Of a DNA stretch of 8,010 nucleotides, positions 1 through 4,915 are shown one piece after another. This DNA is from Paracoccaceae bacterium (GTDB lineage Bacteria > Pseudomonadota > Alphaproteobacteria > Rhodobacterales > Rhodobacteraceae): positions 1 through 8,010 of the forward strand of contig SKOX01000501.1 in the NCBI GenBank assembly GCA_007119835.1. Reading direction: 5' to 3'. A program made the position numbers and the translations under genes. The stretch's first letter is position 1, and each line of letters opens with the position of its first letter. Under the pieces are notes generated by a model. The model did no database searches and was not told where the DNA came from. It worked only from the letters and a program-made list of their open reading frames with translations.

Positions 1-190
1 CTACGACCTCCCTGCGGTCCGACATCGGCGCGTCGCTCTCATCCAGATTGTCGCGCCAGCATCACCCTGATCGACGCGCTCCAAGCGGCATCCCCAACTC
101 GCTCTTCCGGCGCCTGGGGCGTCTTCCCTTCAGCCCTTGGCTGCAGCCAATGCCATATGCACAGCTCTCGCGCCCGCATCTGGCATAGGC
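1..190. other. Left edge, no supportable gene
   Basis: I find no convincing coding region here. Plus frame 1 is open from the edge to a stop at 199-201 and frame 3 to a stop at 186-188. Both translations are rich in Arg, Ser and Pro, as expected of non-coding frames in GC-rich DNA. On the minus strand only very short frames exist. A fragment of a gene entering from the left cannot be excluded. Confidence 0.4.
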
Positions 191-245
191 CGCAATTTAG
201 GTAAATGCAGCAAAGGTCGATTTCCCATTAGAATCAAATAATTGC
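190..245 (+). promoter_or_regulatory. AT-rich leader, putative promoter of methyltransferase operon
   Basis: This is one of the few AT-rich stretches in the window and lies just upstream of the methyltransferase. It holds the near-palindrome ATTTAGGTAAAT at 195-206 and a possible -10 element TAGAAT at 229-234 (5 of 6 matches to TATAAT). No good -35 hexamer lies at the usual distance. The wider arms GCAATT (192-197) and AATTGC (240-245) form a loose inverted repeat. A promoter or operator here is inference from composition and position. Confidence 0.3.
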
Positions 246-322
246 GCCACGGCGGGGACCGCGTCCGTCTTCTGCAATTTGGCATCAAGCCAAGCTTTTC
301 GGCTCACAACATGGAGCCGACG

Positions 323-1801
323 ATGCCTGCCACCTTGACAAAGCCCGCAACGCCCGAAGCCACTCGGGCTACCTTTGATTTTCGCCAGCTGACTGCTTTA
401 CCATTTCTTCAGAGCCTCGCCCCCGGAAGCGTGGATCTGGTGCTGACAGACCCTCCCTACCTGATCTCGCGCGAGAGCGGATTCACGCATGTCAAGCGTG
501 GCGAGAAGCGGCTCGGCGTAAGAACGCATTTCGGGGACTGGGACACCGAAGAGGCGTTCAGCCTGTCCGATCTCGCCGATGCCGTTCGGGAGATCGCGCG
601 CGTCCTTCGGCCAGGCGGAACTGCTATCGTCTTCTTCGACCTCTGGAAGATCACGACGCTCCGCGAGATGCTCGAGGCAAACGGGTTCAGCAAAGTTCGG
701 CTCATCGAGTGGATCAAGACGAACCCGGTGCCGCTCAACTCAAAGAGAAGCTACCTGACCAATGCGCGCGAGATCGCCATTGTATGCGTCAAGGGCTCAA
801 GAGCCACATTCAACAGCGCTTACGACGATGGTGTTTACTTCGAACCGAGTGCCCCGAAAAAGGAACGCTTCCACGTGACACAGAAGCCGCTTGCGTTGAT
901 CAAGCGACTGATCTGGAAGCACTCGCGCCCTGGCGACCTTGTGGTGGATCCCTTCGCAGGCTCGGGCACCACGGGCGTGGCCGCGCTGACGGGTGGCAGG
1001 CGCTTCGCCGGTTGCGAGCCGTCCGAACAGTATTTTCCAATGGCCCAAGAGCGGCTCTCCTGCGCCGGCCTCTTGCCGCCGGCAGAAGAGAAGGCGGAAG
1101 AGAAGGCGGAAGAGAAGGCGGAGTCGTTCGCCCAGCGTCAGGAGCGGCTCGCGCGTTCCTACGTGGACCGCAAGGTTGCTGCTATCGAACGGGAATGCTC
1201 GGAGCACGAAGCCGCGGAGCTGGACCCGGGCGTCCAGGCGGAGGGCGCGGCGGAAGCAACGCGAAGGGCAGAAGTCGGAGGCAGTTCTGAAGCGCAGAGC
1301 CGGTCGATCGCCCGCGCTTCGACAACGCGCGCGCCGAACCAGCTCTCGGAAAAGAGGGAATCCGCCGTTTGCGTCTCCTTCCACCGTCAGGAGACGGATG
1401 ATGCTCCGAACATCGAAAACGCTCGCGCCAATGCCGGTATGGGGCGCCACCTTGCGGCCCGGCCACGTCGCGCTGTTCCGCTTCCCGTGCGCGGAGGCGG
1501 ACCCGTTCGTCGAGCCCGCTCGCCGCGCATCGCTCGCCCTTGTCGTCCTGAACCGCGGCGGACATGTGTTCGTCGAGTTCTCCTATGGCGTTTCGGCGAA
1601 CACCGGCGACGAGTTCTGTCTCGTCGAGCCCGAGGACGCGGCACACCCCGGCGTCGGCCGACCGACACGCTGCATCTGCATGCGATGTCTTATGGTGACG
1701 CTAAGCCATCCGGTCTGGAACACGCCCCCGCACCATCCCTCGCCGGTCGTCGGCTCTCTTCCGCCGGCAGCCAAGCGCTGGATGAACGCGAACAAAGCTG
1801 A
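323..1801 (+). CDS. Site-specific DNA methyltransferase, beta class (N6-adenine or N4-cytosine)
   Basis: Transfers a methyl group from S-adenosylmethionine to an amino group of adenine or cytosine in a short DNA target. The catalytic motif TDPPY is at residues 42-46 and the AdoMet-binding motif DPFAGSGTTG at 209-218. That order (IV before I) defines the beta class. The catalytic domain ends near residue 250. It is followed by an AEEK repeat (residues 254-265), a charged helical stretch, then a tail. I chose ATG 323 because GGAG lies 6 bases upstream; ATG 311 and TTG 242 are also in frame. About 490 residues is long for this family. The last roughly 135 codons overlap the PemK-like gene out of frame and are Arg/Pro-rich with poor coding character, so the true end may be earlier or a frameshift may lie between about 1240 and 1400. 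No endonuclease gene is visible, which suggests a solitary enzyme. Confidence 0.9.
   Translation: MPATLTKPATPEATRATFDFRQLTALPFLQSLAPGSVDLVLTDPPYLISRESGFTHVKRGEKRLGVRTHFGDWDTEEAFSLSDLADAVREIARVLRPGGTAIVFFDLWKITTLREMLEANGFSKVRLIEWIKTNPVPLNSKRSYLTNAREIAIVCVKGSRATFNSAYDDGVYFEPSAPKKERFHVTQKPLALIKRLIWKHSRPGDLVVDPFAGSGTTGVAALTGGRRFAGCEPSEQYFPMAQERLSCAGLLPPAEEKAEEKAEEKAESFAQRQERLARSYVDRKVAAIERECSEHEAAELDPGVQAEGAAEATRRAEVGGSSEAQSRSIARASTTRAPNQLSEKRESAVCVSFHRQETDDAPNIENARANAGMGRHLAARPRRAVPLPVRGGGPVRRARSPRIARPCRPEPRRTCVRRVLLWRFGEHRRRVLSRRARGRGTPRRRPTDTLHLHAMSYGDAKPSGLEHAPAPSLAGRRLSSAGSQALDEREQS
1082..1117 (+). repeat. 12-bp tandem repeat in methyltransferase gene
   Basis: Three consecutive copies of a 12-base unit, GCGGAAGAGAAG (the first copy begins GCA), followed by a partial fourth. 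It encodes AEEK repeated three times, just after the catalytic domain. The unit is a multiple of three, so copy-number change would alter linker length without shifting the frame. Confidence 0.9.
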
Positions 1802-1892
1802 AATGCCGTGGGCGCGGCCGTCGCTGGAAGCCACGGCATGGCGTGGCCGAACCCTTCTCGGTGGATCTCCGAAAACCAGACGGCGGAGATGA
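1398..1892 (+). CDS. PemK/MazF-like protein (putative toxin fold)
   Basis: The N-terminal part reads like a PemK/MazF-type beta-barrel. Residues about 18-34 carry the LRPGHVALFRFP opening, followed by an R-A-S-LALVVL strand where family members have RPALVL, then FSYGVS (family AYGTS) and GDEF (family GEF). A C-terminal SPVVGSLPPAA segment also matches the longer alphaproteobacterial members as I remember them. MazF proteins cut RNA; whether this one does is not shown. ATG 1398 and ATG 1401 are adjacent, with AGGAG at 1389-1393 giving 4 or 7 bases of spacing, so 1401 may be the real start. The whole first part overlaps the methyltransferase frame. The last 20 or so codons lose third-position GC and overlap the next gene, so the natural protein may end earlier. 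No antitoxin of a known family is adjacent. Confidence 0.65.
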   Translation: MMLRTSKTLAPMPVWGATLRPGHVALFRFPCAEADPFVEPARRASLALVVLNRGGHVFVEFSYGVSANTGDEFCLVEPEDAAHPGVGRPTRCICMRCLMVTLSHPVWNTPPHHPSPVVGSLPPAAKRWMNANKAEMPWARPSLEATAWRGRTLLGGSPKTRRRR

Positions 1893-2017
1893 GGGCGAAG
1901 GATTCCCGCCTCGTGATCCCGCGCCCACTGCACACCACCTTCAAGCCTGCCCAGCAGGCTTGGCTGATGGACCTTCGGTCGTTTCTCGGTCTCGTGCTGG
2001 AGCGGCAGGCGGCGTGA
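1838..2017 (+). CDS. Small hypothetical protein (59 aa)
   Basis: I do not recognise this family. Third codon positions are strongly GC-rich through the whole frame, unlike the tail of the overlapping PemK-like gene, which argues this is the real frame after about 1840. ATG 1838 has GGAAG at 1825-1829, about 8 bases upstream. A second in-frame ATG at 1889 overlaps the PemK-like stop as ATGA and would give 42 residues. The C-terminal part (AWLMDLRSFLGLVLERQ) is probably an amphipathic helix. It is the last plus-strand gene before the convergent minus-strand group, with only 19 bases between the two stops. It could be a partner of the PemK-like protein, but nothing in the sequence shows that. 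Confidence 0.55.
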   Translation: MAWPNPSRWISENQTAEMRAKDSRLVIPRPLHTTFKPAQQAWLMDLRSFLGLVLERQAA

Positions 2018-2036
2018 CGGCTTGCGCTGTTGGTCT

Positions 2037-2336
2037 TCAAGGTGGGCTGGTAGGCTTCCTTTTCCAGATCTTACCCAAGTGGATCAATTTCGCGTGTTCA
2101 GACAGGCCCGGACTCTTCTTGATCATCTGCTCGATGACCTCCTCTACACCTTCGAAATGTGGGTCTGACCACCAGGTCTCCTCTTCGATCCATGCGCGCT
2201 CGAAGAAGCTCGGGCCGGGCAGGTTATCATAGGACCAGATGCGCACGCGTTCTGAGGGAAGCACCTCGAGCGCCACTACCCTCCCCGACTTCCTTGCGAC
2301 GGCTTCCCCATGCTCGACTTTGACGGTCCAGGTCAT
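2037..2336 (-). CDS. Hypothetical protein (99 aa)
   Basis: Unknown family. It reads as a compact soluble protein: an N-terminal half of beta-strand character (MTWTVKVEHGEAVARK, then VVALEVLPSERVRIWSY), an aromatic and acidic segment with WIEEETWW near residues 49-56, and a C-terminal helical part ending in a basic tail. The start is fixed by TGATG coupling: the stop of the upstream 55-residue gene shares its last base with this ATG at 2336. No separate Shine-Dalgarno is obvious, so translation probably depends on reading the gene before it. No membrane segment or signal peptide is seen. It is the last gene of a three-gene minus-strand cluster. Confidence 0.7.
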   Translation of the reverse strand: MTWTVKVEHGEAVARKSGRVVALEVLPSERVRIWSYDNLPGPSFFERAWIEEETWWSDPHFEGVEEVIEQMIKKSPGLSEHAKLIHLGKIWKRKPTSPP

Positions 2337-2503
2337 CAGGTTGTCGCACGAGACTGATTGGTCGATCTTGTCTCGATCTTGGTGAATGCCATCGCGCCGC
2401 TCTGGAGAGTCTCCTGAAGCTCGGCAGCCACCAGATGGGCGCTCATCATCCGGGCGCGGATCGCAGCCTGCGCCACCGCCCGGTCCATCTCTTCGTCTGT
2501 CAT
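2336..2503 (-). CDS. Very small hypothetical protein (55 aa)
   Basis: A 55-residue reading frame that automated calling with a 60-residue cutoff would miss. It begins MTDEEMDRAVAQAAIRARMM, an alanine-rich amphipathic helix, continues with a second helical stretch (HLVAAELQETLQ), and ends in a polar tail. Support comes from the TGATG junction with the next gene and from its position between two other minus-strand genes. The upstream purine run GAGAGAAAG is a weak ribosome binding site. Family and function are unknown; the acidic helical N-terminus would suit a protein-interaction role, but that is speculation. Confidence 0.55.
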   Translation of the reverse strand: MTDEEMDRAVAQAAIRARMMSAHLVAAELQETLQSGAMAFTKIETRSTNQSRATT

Positions 2504-2568
2504 CTCGGTCTTTCTCTCGCCCTCGCTCGGCAGGCGTATCGGGGAGAGGTTGATAGGAGATTGCCTGG

Positions 2569-2886
2569 TCAGGCGCCGCGTGCCGCCTCGATCCGCAGCC
2601 TATGGTGGGCCAAGAGCCCGGGACTGATCCGGCCGAAGGCCATCCCCGTCCGCCATGCCCCGACATGATTGCAGCAGTCTTCCAGCACGCGCTCCATGGC
2701 AAGCCTAATCCGCACCATGTCGATCGCCAGCCTGAGTTCGCCGATGATCCCCGCGCGCAGCTCACAGGAGAGGAGCGAGTCGTCCCACAATGGCTCGACC
2801 ATCTCCCGCAGGATCTGGTCGAGCTCGGCGTATCCGGCGGAGCGGACCTCGCAGCGGGGGTTGAGTGGGGAGACGGTGACGTGCAT
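2569..2886 (-). CDS. Hypothetical protein (105 aa), first gene of minus-strand cluster
   Basis: Unknown family. The protein is mostly helical: residues about 18-40 (GYAELDQILREMVEPLWDD), 41-70 (LRAGIIGELRLAIDMVRIRL) and a further helix with two adjacent cysteines (LEDCCNHVG). It is short and soluble-looking, with no signal peptide. I prefer ATG 2886 because a GAGGGGG ribosome binding site lies 7 bases upstream; a GTG at 2889 would add one residue. The stop is 65 bases before the next gene. The 5' leader carries two hairpins and a palindrome, so expression is probably controlled. A long frame covering the same DNA in another phase (2037-2765) is a shadow. Confidence 0.65.
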   Translation of the reverse strand: MHVTVSPLNPRCEVRSAGYAELDQILREMVEPLWDDSLLSCELRAGIIGELRLAIDMVRIRLAMERVLEDCCNHVGAWRTGMAFGRISPGLLAHHRLRIEAARGA

Positions 2887-2893
2887 CACGCCA

Positions 2894-2939
2894 CCCCCTC
2901 AAGCCCGCCAGGGGCCTATCTCCTCTTCAGAGAGGAGAT
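2894..2939 (-). promoter_or_regulatory. Two leader hairpins before the 2886 gene
   Basis: Read on the minus strand, a perfect 9-base-pair stem, ATCTCCTCT with AGAGGAGAT and loop CTGA (plus-strand 2918-2939), is followed by a second possible stem, CCCCT (2914-2910) with AGGGG (2899-2895). The second one covers the GAGGGGG ribosome binding site, so it could hide it. There is no U-run after the first hairpin, so it is unlikely to be a simple terminator. Regulation of translation is inference. Confidence 0.45.
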
Positions 2940-2975
2940 CCCGCTGTGATGCTTGATCTCCGCCCGCCAGCCTTT

Positions 2976-2998
2976 GGTGCATAATCCGGATTAGCACC
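2976..2998. promoter_or_regulatory. Palindromic operator candidate
   Basis: The arms are GGTGC, an extra A, TAATCC and then GGATTA, GCACC: an 11-base inverted repeat with one bulged base and the perfect core TAATCCGGATTA at 2982-2993. It sits between the divergently oriented gene groups that start at 2886 (minus) and 3076 (plus). The symmetry and position suggest a dimeric regulator binding site. No regulator gene is recognised in the window. Confidence 0.5.
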
Positions 2999-3075
2999 TC
3001 CCGTGCGGTGGGCGGCGTCTTTTCTTAGCCCAGTTCCTCTTCGAAGATCGCGATGGACACGAGAAAGATGGAGAG

Positions 3076-3201
3076 ATGAAGTCCGATGTTTTAAGCACGG
3101 AGACGCAGCGCGAGGTCGCCGCCTACACTGTGGACCTTTGCGACGCCGGCCAAGACTGCCGCGACCGGCCCAGCGCCGCGCGGGATCTCCTCGCCGACTG
3201 A
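3076..3201 (+). CDS. Very small hypothetical protein (41 aa)
   Basis: It begins MKSDVLSTETQREVAAYTVDLCD and has GC-rich third positions throughout. The LSxETQREVAAYTxDL opening resembles a small helical protein I associate with alphaproteobacterial accessory regions; this is memory, not a search. The remembered relatives continue further, so this copy may be truncated or frameshifted after about residue 23. GGAG at 3070-3073 is only 2 bases from the ATG, which is closer than usual. An 8-codon upstream frame (3053-3079) overlaps the start as ATGA and could couple translation. Function unknown. Confidence 0.4.
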   Translation: MKSDVLSTETQREVAAYTVDLCDAGQDCRDRPSAARDLLAD

Positions 3202-3376
3202 CCGCGCGAAAAGCCTCTAATATCCGTCGCGCCCACCGGACCGACCAACTTCCCCTTCACCAAGCGGCAACCAACCGGCGGCGCCGCCCACGATCTTCGT
3301 CCCAGACCGTGATATAACACACGCTGCCTCGTCCCACTCTCCCGCCCCGGCCGCTCAGCAACCGGAGCGCGCGGAC

Positions 3377-3550
3377 ATGCGGGACAGGCATCGCATCGAG
3401 CGGGCCCTGGACGTCATTGCCGGGCTCATCGAGGCAGGGGAGGAGTGGCTCATCCCCATCTTCGAGCGTTTCGAGCGCGAGCTCGAGCAATGCGCTCGCG
3501 AGGAGTCCGCGCTCGACAGGGCGCGGCGTCGAGTGCGGCTCGCCGCGTGA
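3377..3550 (+). CDS. Small helical hypothetical protein (57 aa)
   Basis: A short gene with very GC-rich third positions and a GGAG at 3364-3367, 9 bases before the ATG. The product starts MRDRHRIERALDVIAGLIEAG, continues with IPIFERFERELEQCAREES, and ends in an arginine-rich helix. It should form two or three amphipathic or coiled-coil helices. The pattern (PIxERxERELE followed by a second charged helix) resembles small unnamed proteins I have seen in alphaproteobacterial prophages; that comparison is from memory. A strong terminator follows the stop directly, so this is the last gene of its transcript. Function unknown. Confidence 0.7.
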   Translation: MRDRHRIERALDVIAGLIEAGEEWLIPIFERFERELEQCAREESALDRARRRVRLAA

Positions 3551-3586
3551 TGACGGCCCCGGTGCGAACCGGGGTCTCTTCGTTTT
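3551..3586 (+). terminator. Rho-independent terminator
   Basis: Perfect 7-base-pair stem CCCCGGT (3557-3563) and ACCGGGG (3568-3574) with the tetraloop GCGA, followed by a T-rich stretch TCTCTTCGTTTT. It starts just after the stop at 3550. Confidence 0.85.
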
Positions 3587-3748
3587 GAGCGCCGCGTTCC
3601 TGGACGCATATCCCCTCCGTGAGGCGCGATCCTGGGAACATGGCGCTGTGTAGCGCGCAGGCCAGCGGGCGGTGCCTTAACACCCGCAACGGGCGCCCCT
3701 ACTGCGCCCCTCCTCCTTTTGGGTTCCGAGGCGGCCGGCGGGAAGCCC

Positions 3749-3777
3749 TTCGGATAATGCCCGTCCCAATGTATACT
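3749..3777 (+). promoter_or_regulatory. Possible promoter of the 3808 gene
   Basis: A -10-like TATACT lies at 3772-3777, with a poor -35 match TTCGGA at 3749-3754 (17-base spacer). It falls 30 bases upstream of ATG 3808 and downstream of the terminator at 3551, where a new promoter would be expected. From 3587 to 3748 I see no convincing gene; a frame from ATG 3640 is open into the 3808 gene, with three cysteines, and could be an N-terminal extension. Confidence 0.3.
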
Positions 3778-3807
3778 GCGGCAGTTTGTTTTGAGCCGGT
3801 GTTCGGA

Positions 3808-4044
3808 ATGACGAAGGAGCGCGAGATCCGTGAGGAACCCGGCACCTTTCCTTGGGATTCCAGCCGGCGGGTGATCTACGAGAACGGCCAGCGCGTCGGC
3901 GAACTCCGAGAGGAAGAGCAGGAGGCGGTCCTCTTTTTCCGGGGCGACAAGGTCACTGTCGAAATCGACAACGACGGCGCGAGAAGGTCGCCTACGAGAA
4001 GAACGAGGAGCAAGGCGGACTCGACGGGTTGTTTGCCATCGTAG
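3808..4044 (+). CDS. Acidic hypothetical protein, apparent -1 frameshift near 3980
   Basis: Unknown family. The frame from ATG 3808 has very GC-rich third positions and gives a charged protein: MTKEREIREEPGTFPWDSS, then RRVIYENGQRVGELREEEQE, then a strand-like VLFFRGDKVTVEIDNDG. After about codon 58 this frame becomes Arg/Ser/Thr-rich and stops at 4044. The -1 frame continues sensibly (REKVAYEKNEEQGGLDGLF, then AIVADTD) to a stop at 4176-4178, just before a hairpin at 4188-4219. A single missing base near 3975-3980 would restore a protein of about 123 residues. On the minus strand a GTG-started frame (4241 down to 3876) also covers this DNA, but the plus-strand coding signal is stronger over 3808-3980. 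Confidence 0.55.
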   Translation: MTKEREIREEPGTFPWDSSRRVIYENGQRVGELREEEQEAVLFFRGDKVTVEIDNDGARRSPTRRTRSKADSTGCLPS

Positions 4045-4187
4045 CCGACACGGACATGGCTTCCGCCGACCCCGCCTATAGCGATCATGGGGTATCTCAA
4101 CGAGCCCAGGCGCGTCACCAGTTTCTTTTCTTCGGACGGGACGGCGGGCGCATGCGCCCCCTCCACGATATACTCTGACCATTCATC

Positions 4188-4219
4188 AGCCGATAAAAGC
4201 CGCGGGGCGGCAATCGGCT
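4188..4219 (+). terminator. Two-part hairpin after the 3808 gene, possible terminator
   Basis: Outer arms AGCCGAT (4188-4194) and ATCGGCT (4213-4219) enclose an inner stem GCCGC (4199-4203) and GCGGC (4207-4211) with loop GGG. It lies 10 bases after the TGA that would end the restored -1 frame. No U-run follows, so efficient intrinsic termination is doubtful; it could stabilise the 3' end instead. Confidence 0.4.
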
Positions 4220-4285
4220 CTCGGGCCCGCCTCTCCGCCACCCGGGATCGCCTAATTCGGCTGGCGCGGAAAGGTTCTTCTTGCT

Positions 4286-4420
4286 TTAGGCGCCCTTTTT
4301 ATCGCTGGCACGATCCTGCCGCCATCTTTCCAGGCGCCGCTCTTCCCGCCCCGTCCGCCGGAGTGAAAATCGCTTGGCTTCGGGAGCGGCCTTCACATGA
4401 TTCGCCTCGAGGCGGGCCAG
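4286..4420 (-). CDS. Possible small basic protein (about 44 aa)
   Basis: Low-confidence call. The minus frame is open from 4591 to a TAA at 4286-4288, but only the last part looks like protein: LLARLEANHVKAAPEAKRFS followed by LRRTGREERRLERW, an Arg/Glu-rich helix. No ATG is available in that part. GGAGG stands about 5 bases before a CTG at 4420, and a TATAAC lies just before it; a GTG further in would give about 36 residues. The start is therefore unresolved. It might instead be a decayed gene. Confidence 0.25.
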   Translation of the reverse strand: MARLEANHVKAAPEAKRFSLRRTGREERRLERWRQDRASDKKGA

Positions 4421-4444
4421 AAGGCCCTCCGTTATACTCGAGGC
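4404..4444. repeat. Nested inverted repeat with two CTCGAGGC arms
   Basis: The palindrome GCCTCGAGGC (4404-4413) is followed by a stem GGGCC (4414-4418), AGAA, GGCCC (4423-4427), then TCCGTTATA and a second CTCGAGGC (4437-4444). On the minus strand the same block contains TATAAC and GGAGG. It could be an operator or a recombinase-related site. Position near the integrase is the only other clue. Confidence 0.4.
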
Positions 4445-4889
4445 TTCGCCGCGGGCTTTGGGCCGCCCGACTGCATGAAGTGGACGAGTACTGCCGGACC
4501 GTACTCTGTGAACTTTCTGATTAGCGAGAGCGTCGCGGCGGCGGGCGCCGCGAGCGAGGCTTTTCGCATCCTGATTATCGCGGAGCGTCAATCGGGGGGG
4601 TCTTGATCGTCGCGCGGCTCGGCGGGCGTCCTGGCCCCTTTCGGCGCTCGACGGCGGTCCGTCCGCGGCCGTGATCGTTTATGCGTCGATGACCGGTATC
4701 TCGCCGCGTGCGCGCATCGTTACGGCGCGTCGCAACCACATCGGCGGCGGTCCGTCGGTCTCGGGGCGGTAGGCGTCGGAAGCGTGTGGTGTATCATGTC
4801 GATGATGTGGGTCTGATCTGCGAGGGGCGAAGGAAGAAGTCATTATCTTTCGAGGTAATCATACCCAATTGTGGACTGCCGGTCGATGA
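4445..4889. other. Gap with no confident gene
   Basis: No frame here has clear coding character. A plus frame (4708-4950) ends in a fairly protein-like segment, VDDVGLICEGRRKKSLSFEV and onward, but it lacks a good start and runs 35 bases into the end of the integrase gene. CGGCGGTCCGTC occurs twice (4652-4663 and 4745-4756). From about 4790 the DNA becomes more AT-rich than its surroundings. As the flank of an integrase gene, this stretch is a reasonable place to look for an attachment site; no tRNA gene or long direct repeat is visible. Confidence 0.4.
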
Positions 4890-4911
4890 GATTTACCTGC
4901 GACAGGAAATC
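4890..4911. repeat. Inverted repeat just past the integrase stop
   Basis: GATTTACCTG (4890-4899) and CAGGAAATC (4903-4911) pair over 9 bases with one extra A, around the trinucleotide CGA. The repeat is 5 bases beyond the integrase stop. It may be a 3'-end hairpin of the operon transcript, although no U-run follows on the minus strand, or part of a recombination core site. Confidence 0.45.
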
Positions 4912-4915
4912 CCGA

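Noticed and set aside
242..322. Longer methyltransferase N-terminus from the TTG at 242
   Set aside because: The extra 27 residues have no family resemblance and there is a well-spaced GGAG before ATG 323.
1082..1117. CRISPR-like repeat array
   Set aside because: The 12-base units are directly adjacent without spacers and encode a simple AEEK repeat.
2037..2765. A 242-codon minus-strand frame covering most of the 2037-2886 cluster
   Set aside because: Its upstream two thirds is Cys/Ser/Arg/Gly-rich with poor codon bias and is out of frame with the better 105-residue and 55-residue genes. Only the last 99 codons look real.
3355..4182. A 275-codon minus-strand frame
   Set aside because: Arg/Ser-rich throughout and antisense to two plus-strand genes and a terminator; it has the look of a shadow frame.
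3876..4241. A GTG-started minus-strand frame whose first 70 residues look fairly protein-like (LSADEWSEYIVEG, EEKKLVTRLGSLRYP)
   Set aside because: It degenerates into Leu/Val and Ser/Arg runs and lies antisense to the better supported 3808 gene. I could not exclude it, so it is mentioned there and not called.
4087..4524. A 145-codon plus-strand frame
   Set aside because: Third-position GC is not above background and the composition is Ser/Arg/Pro-rich; no homology recognised and no good ribosome binding site.
4445..4915. tRNA gene as integrase target
   Set aside because: I looked for a T-loop GTTCRANYC motif and paired acceptor arms here and elsewhere in the window and found none.
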